A DNA stretch of 18,084 nucleotides from Nitrospira sp. UBA6493. Its GTDB lineage: Bacteria > Nitrospirota > Nitrospiria > Nitrospirales > Nitrospiraceae. The stretch's first letter is position 1, and each line of letters opens with the position of its first letter. The DNA lies in NCBI GenBank assembly GCA_002435325.1, contig DJMJ01000003.1, forward strand, positions 1 to 18,084, given 5' to 3'. This document shows, in pieces, positions 1 to 6,213 of this stretch. Both the position numbers and the translations under genes were made by a program. A model generated the notes under the pieces. It ran no database searches and was not told the DNA's origin. It saw nothing but the letters and a program-made list of their open reading frames with translations.

Positions 1-1247
1 ATGTCACGATCGTCGGTGCTGGTGCTGCCGGTTTGGCTGCCGCTGTGTTTGCAGGTGAAGCCGCGCTGCAGTCCGGTCCCTCTCGGATTGTGGTCTTGGA
101 TGGAGCCAAGACCATTGGAGCGAAAATCCTTGTCTCCGGAGGCGGCCGCTGTAACGTCACGCACGATGAGGTACTCCCCACCGACTTCTCCGGCAATCGA
201 CGCATTATTAAAAATGCCCTCGCCGCTTTTTCCGTTGAAGAGACCATCAAGTGGTTTGCTTCGATGGGCGTCGAGCTCAAGCGGGAAGAGAGCGGCAAGC
301 TGTTTCCTGTCACCGACAAATCGCGGACTGTGCTCAACGCTCTCATTGAGCGCTGTCGCCAGTTGGGTGTGGCCATTTATCCGGACCATCGGGTCCACGG
401 CATTGAGCAAGTTTCTGGGCCAGAGGCTGGATTCCGAATCCATCATACCCATGGAACCCTCCTCGCGAAAAAGGTCATTCTGGCGACCGGGGGCCGATCG
501 ATTCCGAAATCGGGCAGTGATGGATTTGGCTACGAACTCGTCCGACGACTGGGTCATCATGTTACGCCGACTGTTCCTGCGCTGGTTCCACTTGTGCTGG
601 ACGACCGCATGTTTCACAAAACCCTTTCCGGCCTCTCCCAGGAGGTCGAGCTCACAACAATGTTGAACGGGAAACTCGTTGATGGACGAACGGGGAGCTT
701 GCTCTGGACGCATTTTGGGATCAGTGGCCCGGTGGTGATGGATGCCAGCCGCTTCTGGTGTCTGGCTCAGGAACAGGGTGAAGCAGGGGAGATTTACGGC
801 AACTTTCTCCCTGGACAAACCCAGGAACAGGTCCGGCAGTGGTTTATGGAGCAAGCACGGGAGCATCCCCGCCGTTCACTCGTCAAGACACTGGCCCAGC
901 GGCTTCCCGAACGATTTGCGGACGCCGTCATCCACCATGCAGGCTGCGACAGGCAGATGGCGATTGCACAGCTCCCGCGGACAAAACGAGATCATCTTGT
1001 CGCCATGCTGACGAAGTTTCCCTTTCCTGTCGTGCAAGATCGCGGCTGGAACTACGCGGAAGTGACGGCCGGCGGAGTGCAGCTCAAGGAGGTTAACTAT
1101 CGCACCATGGAATCGAAGTTGGTACCGGGCCTCTATCTGGTCGGAGAGATTCTCGATTGCGATGGCCGCATCGGGGGGTTCAACTTCCAATGGGCTTGGG
1201 CCACGGGTCGACTGGCAGGACGGGCTGCTGTGAGCAAGCGGTTATGA
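1..1247 (+). CDS. HI0933/YhiN-family FAD-dependent oxidoreductase, 5' end cut by window edge
   Basis: The reading frame is already open at base 3 and begins in a dinucleotide-binding motif (VTIVGAGAAGLAAA, codons from base 3). Only a few N-terminal residues and the true start therefore lie outside the window; a TTG at 33 falls inside this motif and cannot be the start. Further family marks are GGGRCNVTH just after the FAD-binding beta strand, a GSDGFGYELVRRLGH stretch, a PALVPLVL segment, and the C-terminal GEILDCDGRIGGFNFQWAWATG that closes the FAD site. About 415 residues are visible, close to the usual length of roughly 400. Members are flavoproteins often named aminoacetone oxidase-like or YhiN, but their physiological reaction is unsettled. 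The stop (1245-1247) overlaps the 3' end of the convergent gene by 6 nt. Nothing links it to the cytochrome genes. I am confident of the family and not of the substrate. Confidence 0.9.
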   Translation, partial: VTIVGAGAAGLAAAVFAGEAALQSGPSRIVVLDGAKTIGAKILVSGGGRCNVTHDEVLPTDFSGNRRIIKNALAAFSVEETIKWFASMGVELKREESGKLFPVTDKSRTVLNALIERCRQLGVAIYPDHRVHGIEQVSGPEAGFRIHHTHGTLLAKKVILATGGRSIPKSGSDGFGYELVRRLGHHVTPTVPALVPLVLDDRMFHKTLSGLSQEVELTTMLNGKLVDGRTGSLLWTHFGISGPVVMDASRFWCLAQEQGEAGEIYGNFLPGQTQEQVRQWFMEQAREHPRRSLVKTLAQRLPERFADAVIHHAGCDRQMAIAQLPRTKRDHLVAMLTKFPFPVVQDRGWNYAEVTAGGVQLKEVNYRTMESKLVPGLYLVGEILDCDGRIGGFNFQWAWATGRLAGRAAVSKRL

Positions 1248-2828
1248 ATTACTCGGTTTCATAGGTGAGTGGTAGGTCTCTTCCCACTGATGTTGAAACT
1301 GGTCGTAGGATATCGATAGCTTCTGCTGCATGGCGGCGTCAAGCGTTTGTCCGTTGGCCAGCACATTGATGACCTGGCGGACACCATACATGCTGTAGTG
1401 GTCTAACAGATGCTGTGTGGCTGATCGCGCTTCCAGATAGGCGGTCAGACGCGCGTTGTCCGACAGCTGCGCCCACTCTTTTTGTAACGATGGCAAGGGA
1501 GTAAACGATCCGGCCTTTTGTCCGACTTCTTCGAGGTCAGGCCATGGGTCTTCCGTGAGGTGCGGAGCGAGGCCCTCGAGGAGCCACTGGGGTACCGTTG
1601 TGACAGCGCCTTTGACGTGCTCGAAGAGCAGGGCATGGACAAATTCGTGACGGGCAATGCGGCTGAGGACGGCCAAGTCTTCAAGCGCTCCCTGGGTGGG
1701 AAGGTGTATGGTTCCCGACGAGCGATCGAAGAGGGTGTCAGCCCATACCGGAGAGCCTGCCGTAGTGGAAATCTTTTGAGTGGTATGCAGCACAACGGGG
1801 ATCGATTTTGACGGAATATGCCCAAATTTCTGAGATAGTTCGTCGTAGGCATACTCAAGAATCGCGCGTATCTGTGTCTGAGAGGTTTGGTCCGGCGGTC
1901 CGTCGAATTGAATGATGAAATGAGCGGAGCTTGGCTGAGTGGCCTGCCGTGGTGGGGTGTTCTGAGGAGGCAGGGTAGCTGTATTGGTTCGGCTGGTGAG
2001 TTCCGAGGATGAGGCGGCGGGGGGAACTGAGGGAGACTCTGTTGGCCGAGCGATGTCTGGAGGCGTGGCTTGAGGCGGCTGGCCGGTTTCTCTCGATACG
2101 GTTTTCACTGGTTCACTCTTGGGAATCTTGGCGAGCAGTTTTCTCAGGTACGACTGATTATTGGGATCGCGCTCTGCTCGGGCACGTGCCAGCTCCAAGT
2201 GTTTTCCCGCCACCCCGGTCTGCCCTTTTCCCAGCAGGAGATCGGCCAATGCCAGATGGGGGAAGGGGTCCTGCGGAGCGAGACGAATAACGGTTTCGAG
2301 AAACTCTGGCGTCATCGCCGGATCACGCAATTCCCAATACGCCTGAGTGAGATTGAGGTGTGCCAGAGGATTGGTCGGATCCCAGTTCACCGCCTGCTTA
2401 AACGCCTTGACGGAGAGCGCGGTTCCGCCGAACTTTTCCTGCTGGATGCCGAGATCGTTCCAGAGGCCTGCGATGTATTGCCGTGTTGCCGTGTTCTTGA
2501 CCTTTTTGTGCGACAAGGTTGTTAGCCGCCGTTCGGCATCGCTGTAATTCCCCTTGTCGAGCTCCTCACGAATCGCACCAAGTGTTGCGTCAGGCGGTGA
2601 GCTGATCTCGACTAATCGGGATGGTGGAACATCCCAAGTAGGATTCTTTTGAAGGTCGGGTAGTGCTGGTAATGCCGACGAGGGAGCGGGTGTTGTCGTT
2701 GACGCAAGGTCTACGGTCGGTTTTGGATCAAAATAGGCGGGCTTCAACCAGACCTGGTATCCGACAAAAAGGAGCAGTCCCAGAGCAAGAATGGCGAGCG
2801 TGGATGAGATGTCGCGTTGGTATCTCAC
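1242..2828 (-). CDS. Membrane-anchored TPR protein with C-terminal peptidase MA-like (HExxH) domain
   Basis: A 528-residue protein read from a GTG start; no nearby ATG exists and the Shine-Dalgarno is weak, so the start is uncertain by a few codons. Residues about 9-28 form one hydrophobic helix, giving a signal anchor with the rest in the periplasm. Residues about 80-235 are TPR-like helical pairs (GTALSVKAFKQAVNWDPTNP is one). A Pro/Ser/Thr-rich linker runs from about 236 to 300. The C-terminal domain (about 302-520) contains HEFVH at 394-398 and a downstream EGLA with Glu418, the gluzincin arrangement of two zinc-binding His, a catalytic Glu and a third Glu ligand, as in the peptidase MA family. 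It is the last gene of the leftward cytochrome operon, 38 nt after the 24-haem cytochrome. A role in trimming or assembling exported proteins is possible but is inference. The substrate is unknown. Confidence 0.82.
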   Translation of the reverse strand: MRYQRDISSTLAILALGLLLFVGYQVWLKPAYFDPKPTVDLASTTTPAPSSALPALPDLQKNPTWDVPPSRLVEISSPPDATLGAIREELDKGNYSDAERRLTTLSHKKVKNTATRQYIAGLWNDLGIQQEKFGGTALSVKAFKQAVNWDPTNPLAHLNLTQAYWELRDPAMTPEFLETVIRLAPQDPFPHLALADLLLGKGQTGVAGKHLELARARAERDPNNQSYLRKLLAKIPKSEPVKTVSRETGQPPQATPPDIARPTESPSVPPAASSSELTSRTNTATLPPQNTPPRQATQPSSAHFIIQFDGPPDQTSQTQIRAILEYAYDELSQKFGHIPSKSIPVVLHTTQKISTTAGSPVWADTLFDRSSGTIHLPTQGALEDLAVLSRIARHEFVHALLFEHVKGAVTTVPQWLLEGLAPHLTEDPWPDLEEVGQKAGSFTPLPSLQKEWAQLSDNARLTAYLEARSATQHLLDHYSMYGVRQVINVLANGQTLDAAMQQKLSISYDQFQHQWEETYHSPMKPSNS

Positions 2829-2866
2829 GGTATCAGTTCTATGGCTCCGTCACAGGTCGAGGGCTG

Positions 2867-4667
2867 TCATGACCGGCCGCGAAAGGGGCTGGCGCCCTGC
2901 TTAATTGTCTTCCACTGTGTTGTTTCATGACAGCGGTCACATTGCGAGCCAAAATTGTTTTCGTGCTTGTCGTCCTTCTTATGACAACTGACGCAGGACG
3001 ATGAAGATTTGACCTTCTTGTCCATACGTTCAGTATGGCAGGCATAACAGGCGAGCCCTTTGTGGCCGCCATCCAGTTTGAATGTGGTCCTGCGATCGTG
3101 ATCGAAGTCCCACAATTTCCAGTCTCGCAGGCTGTGGCAGTTCTGGCATTCCGTCCCCAATTTGCGCCGGTGGATATCCTCGCTCTTATGGCAGGCGTAG
3201 CAGTCGGTCGGCGTCTTATCCTTATAGAGGCGGCCGGTGTGACAACTCTCGCAGGCTGTTGTGCGGTGCTTGCCGAGGAGTGGGTACTTGGTGTCGCGAT
3301 CATGGTCGAAGGCGATCTTTTTCCAGGTCTTCTCACCATGGCACGTGTGGCATTTCTCGCCGAAGTTTGACCGGTGAATATCGTCTTTTTTATGGCAGCC
3401 CATGCAGTCTGGCGGTGTCTTGTCTTTGTAGAGAATGCCGGTGCCGGTATGGCAACTGTCACATTTCGTCTTACGATGATAGCCTTTCAGGGGATAGGTC
3501 GTATCCCGGTCGTGTTCGAAGAGGATGACAGTCCAGTTCCGTTCTGTGTGACAGCGCTCACAGCGGTCGCCATACCGTTCCTTGTGCTTGTCCTCTTTCT
3601 TGTGGCAGGCCGCGCAATCGGTCGGGGTCTTGTCTTTGTACATATGCCCCTTATGGCAGGACTCGCATTTCGTTGCGATATGCCGTCCTCTTAAAAGATA
3701 GCGGGAGTGGATGTCATGCTCAAAGGTGATCGCCTTCCAATTACTTTCTGCGTGGCAGGTTTCGCATTTCTCGGCGTAGGCTCCTTTGTGGGTATCGTCT
3801 TGCTTGTGGCAGGCGTAACACTCGCGCGGCGTATCCTTAAACGCTGGCGTCAGGTGACATTTCTTACATTCCACAGAGGCATGTTTTACCATTAAGGGAA
3901 ACTGCGACTTGTTATGGTCGAATGGGGTCTTCTTCCATGACCGGTCTATTGTGGCATTCCTCGCATTTTGTGCCCTCCTGCCCCTTATGCTTGTCGTCCT
4001 TCTTATGGCAGGAGTAGCAGTCCAAAGGAGTGTCTTTATAGCGGTCGTTGGCATGGCAGTCTTTGCAGGCGGCTTCTGCATGTTTGTTGCGGAGTTTGTA
4101 GCGGGTCTTGTCGTGGTCGAATCGAATGGCTTTCCATTGTTGATCCGTGTGGCAGTCGTTGCACGCCGTTCCGGCTTTTCCGTTGTGCTTGTCGACTTTC
4201 TTATGGCAGCCGAAGCAATCCGACGGGGCCGAGCGATACTTGGTCTTGGGTATGTGACAGGATTTACATTCAACTTTTTTCGCATTGGCATGGGCGCCCT
4301 TGAGCGGGAAATCCGTCCGCTCGTGATCGAACGTCTGTTCGGTCATCGGGGCGATATTCTCACTCCGGCCTTTGTGCTCCGTATGGCAGTCTTTGCAGGC
4401 TCGTTGTTCCTGGAAACGCCCGTGCAAACCCTGTTTGCCATCGATATCCTTCCGCACATCTTTGTGGCAGTCGAGACAGAGGGTGGTCTGGGCCGCTTTA
4501 TCGAACCGTTTATGGCATTTGGTGCAGTCTTCTTCCCATTTGGCGTGGCCCTCAATCACCTGTCCAGGCATGAGCGCGGTTTCGACAGTATCGCCCCACG
4601 CGTAACTGAAGAGGAATGACCAGGGTCCCAGGGTCAAAATAAGAACGTGGCGAGTGAAAACCTGCAC
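2867..4667 (-). CDS. Large periplasmic multihaem c-type cytochrome, 24 CXXCH motifs, with one apparent frameshift
   Basis: Two overlapping frames join into one protein of about 599 residues. The first runs from a GTG at 4667 (signal peptide of about 25 residues, mature part from about GDTVETA) and holds 9 CXXCH motifs before reaching a stop at 3912-3914. The second frame continues the same repeat with 15 more. Removing one base at about 3947 reads CHN-DRSWKKTPFDHN, matching the other repeats, so this is a single-base frame disruption. The protein is eight modules of three haems. Module 1 is cytochrome c3/c7-like. Modules 2-8 follow FDHD..(Y/F)PL.G.H....C..CH...YKD.TP.DC..CHKK.D.H....G..C..CH....W. 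Each of modules 2-8 has three His outside CXXCH (FDH, G.H, D.H), enough to make every haem bis-His. There is no good Shine-Dalgarno, and only 15 nt separate it from the b-type gene upstream, so translational coupling is likely. Expected role: periplasmic electron wire. Confidence 0.85.
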
Positions 4668-4682
4668 GGGTGGTGATCCGGG

Positions 4683-5609
4683 TCAATACATGTACACAGC
4701 GATAATGTGAAAAATGGTGCTAGCCGCGAGGAGATAAATCAGTGGAATGTGCAGGATATGCCAGAGCGAGAAGATGCGCTCGTATGTGGTGAATTCGGCG
4801 ACTCGTTCCGTTTCCCTGAGATAGCAATTGGCAAGATGCAGCGCTTCTGACGATCCCCCAACGAATTCAGGATGTCGTTCCCGTCCAAGGATGGATCGCA
4901 ATTCTCTCGCGCAACGGAATGCGCACAGGCGTCGCTTCCACCCCAATGCTGCTACGTGCCACCACATAGTGATGAGCGACCGCTCTGCCTGGTTGGCCTC
5001 GCGTTCAAATGACCTCAGCCATTGGTCCACCCGCGGAGCCATGTGGAAACGAGACCGCATGGTATCTGACTGGCCGGCGAATTCCTTCTGGATTCGCTCC
5101 AGTGTCGCCCGACTGCCGTACAAACCGTAATGGATTTTGGTGTAAACAAAGCGCCCGATGACACCGCTTCCCACCATGATCAGCATGCTCATAAGTGCAA
5201 TCGTGGCATTCAGCGATCGTAAGTGAAAAGTTGAGTGAAACAGAATAAGCGTGGGGCCCGCGATGCCCATGATCATGTGCCAACGAAACCAATGTTTCAG
5301 CACACCCCATCGATGCAGGGCATGCACATGCTTTCGCAATGGATATAAGAGCATGGCCAGCATCGTGACAGATCCGACGACGCCCAGGTAGAAGCCGAAA
5401 TTGGAGCGGGGAGTGTAATACTTGCCGGTGGCGACTTTGTAGGCCAGCCATACCAAAAGACCGAGCCCAAGCAAAGCCACAAGCCGATTGATCACCGAAG
5501 ACCCATCGGAGGCCGGGACTCTATCCAATTTGGAGACCGGACGTGTCGCAGGGCGAGATGTCTCGATTGGTCGTTCTCGGAGTTGTTGGGGAGGTTCAGC
5601 CACAGCCAT
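4683..5609 (-). CDS. Di-haem b-type cytochrome-like integral membrane protein
   Basis: A 308-residue protein with an ATG start preceded by GGAAGAAG at good spacing. A Pro/Arg-rich N-terminus (1-38) precedes five predicted membrane helices at about 40-60, 71-90, 110-130, 134-156 and 280-305, with a charged loop of about 120 residues (157-279) between the last two. His111 and His125 lie 14 residues apart on helix 3, and His287 and His301 lie 14 apart on helix 5. That is the spacing seen in four-helix di-haem cytochromes b, where two helices supply paired ligands to two stacked haems. Other His (94, 96, 99, 106, 129, 284) may add to this. The family is not firmly recognised; ferric-reductase-like or cytochrome b superfamily are the candidates. 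It leads the operon with the 24-haem cytochrome. A quinol dehydrogenase or quinone reductase that exchanges electrons with that cytochrome is the natural reading, but it is inferred. Confidence 0.72.
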   Translation of the reverse strand: MAVAEPPQQLRERPIETSRPATRPVSKLDRVPASDGSSVINRLVALLGLGLLVWLAYKVATGKYYTPRSNFGFYLGVVGSVTMLAMLLYPLRKHVHALHRWGVLKHWFRWHMIMGIAGPTLILFHSTFHLRSLNATIALMSMLIMVGSGVIGRFVYTKIHYGLYGSRATLERIQKEFAGQSDTMRSRFHMAPRVDQWLRSFEREANQAERSLITMWWHVAALGWKRRLCAFRCARELRSILGRERHPEFVGGSSEALHLANCYLRETERVAEFTTYERIFSLWHILHIPLIYLLAASTIFHIIAVYMY

Positions 5610-5902
5610 GTCGAGTCACTTCTTCCGGCGAGTGTCCAATATAATGAGCCTGACGAATCAAGGACATTCTCCTAGCAGGCAACTCTTACGCCGGGCGTCG
5701 GCCCGTTATTTCTATGCAATCCTGCTCGTATTCGAACAAGGGAATGAAGCCCGCTGGAAGGGGGTGTAGGCATGAGCGTACAACGTGTTCGCAAACCATC
5801 CTGTAGGGCCCATGTAGCTGGTGGCCGCAACCCCCTCTTCATGCATCACGTCAATACCTTATAAAACTTATGGAAATGGTTCGCTTCTTGTGTGTATTAA
5901 TT

Positions 5903-5918
5903 TGGGAATATATTCCCA
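5903..5918. promoter_or_regulatory. Perfect 16-bp palindrome, candidate operator 1
   Basis: TGGGAATATATTCCCA is its own reverse complement over all 16 bases. It shares the TGGG-N8-CCCA layout and AT-rich centre with two other sites nearby. Its reverse-strand flank (ACAAGTGGGAATAT) resembles the half-site at 6203-6215. Its centre is 42 bp, about four helical turns, from the next palindrome, which suits two dimers bound on one face of the DNA. The protein that binds it is unknown. Confidence 0.6.
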
Positions 5919-5944
5919 CTTGTTTTCGGCCTAATTGACATGAG

Positions 5945-5960
5945 TGGGATATTAATCCCA
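5945..5960. promoter_or_regulatory. Near-perfect 16-bp palindrome, candidate operator 2
   Basis: TGGGATATTAATCCCA matches its own reverse complement except at the central positions. It is preceded by TTGACATGAG and followed by a stretch (AAATCGG...GCAAGCGTT) that reappears after the third palindrome, so this site and its surroundings seem to be duplicated. Its centre is 42 bp from operator 1. Confidence 0.55.
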
Positions 5961-6057
5961 AGAAATCGGATGGGCAAGCGTTGTGAAGAAATAAGCCTAG
6001 ATAACCGAAAGGGTACTTCTTGCCCACTTATTTTACAGCTGGATACAGGAAGAGAAA

Positions 6058-6073
6058 TGGGCAGGTTTCCCCT
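6058..6073. promoter_or_regulatory. Degenerate TGGG-N8-CCCT site, weak candidate operator
   Basis: TGGGCAGGTTTCCCCT keeps the spacing of the three strong palindromes but lacks their AT-rich centre and ends in T instead of A. It overlaps a small GCAGG/CCTGC hairpin (6061-6075). It may be chance. Confidence 0.2.
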
Positions 6074-6138
6074 GCACGCGCCAGATACACGTCTTAGGGA
6101 TTCGCGAGAGAAAGGTATGCTCCTTGCGTAAGCACATG

Positions 6139-6154
6139 TGGGATATTTATCCCA
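6139..6154. promoter_or_regulatory. 16-bp palindrome, candidate operator 3
   Basis: TGGGATATTTATCCCA consists of TGGGATA and TATCCCA separated by TT, a perfect 7-bp inverted repeat. It lies 60 nt upstream of the 18-haem cytochrome start, so it is placed to control that gene. The upstream ACATG and downstream AAATCGGCAAGCATT match the flanks of operator 2. Confidence 0.58.
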
Positions 6155-6213
6155 ATGTTTCAAATCGGCAAGCATTCTCGATCGCTGGTCACCAACTGAC
6201 ACAAGTGGGGAAT

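Larger units (their letters stand above)
5610..6213. other. Divergent control region between the two cytochrome operons
   Basis: About 604 bases with no convincing gene. It separates the leftward b-cytochrome operon from the rightward 18-haem operon and must hold promoters for both. I could not find a well-spaced -35/-10 pair on either strand: a TTGACA at 5935-5940 has no -10 at the right distance. The right half holds three strong 16-bp palindromes (5903-5918, 5945-5960, 6139-6154), a weaker copy (6058-6073) and a lone half-site (6206-6215) next to the cytochrome start. The left part (5610-5890) shows only an AT-rich patch near 5856-5872. Short open frames here have no recognisable protein character. 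Confidence 0.75.

Noticed and set aside
2839..3462. Leftward open frame of 207 codons inside the 24-haem cytochrome
   Set aside because: It is the same repeat read out of frame (ARNAT-type strings replace CXXCH motifs), with no signal peptide or domain; the haem frame is clearly the coding one.
3909..4619. Rightward open frame of 236 codons, rich in hydrophobic residues
   Set aside because: It lies antisense to dense CXXCH repeats; the hydrophobic look comes from the complement of Lys/Asp/Cys/His codons in a repeat. The same explanation covers 3035-3370 and 3374-3694.
5935..5940. TTGACA as a sigma-70 -35 box
   Set aside because: No acceptable -10 element occurs 16-18 nt downstream; the AT-rich stretch at 5949-5956 is too close and belongs to a palindrome.
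5940..6131. Possible 63-codon gene in the divergent region
   Set aside because: No ribosome binding site, a composition unlike the neighbours, and it runs through a palindrome at its start; more likely regulatory DNA.
6124..6213. Upstream TTG start for the 18-haem cytochrome
   Set aside because: It would put 30 residues before the signal peptide and translate palindrome 3; the ATG at 6214 gives a normal signal sequence.
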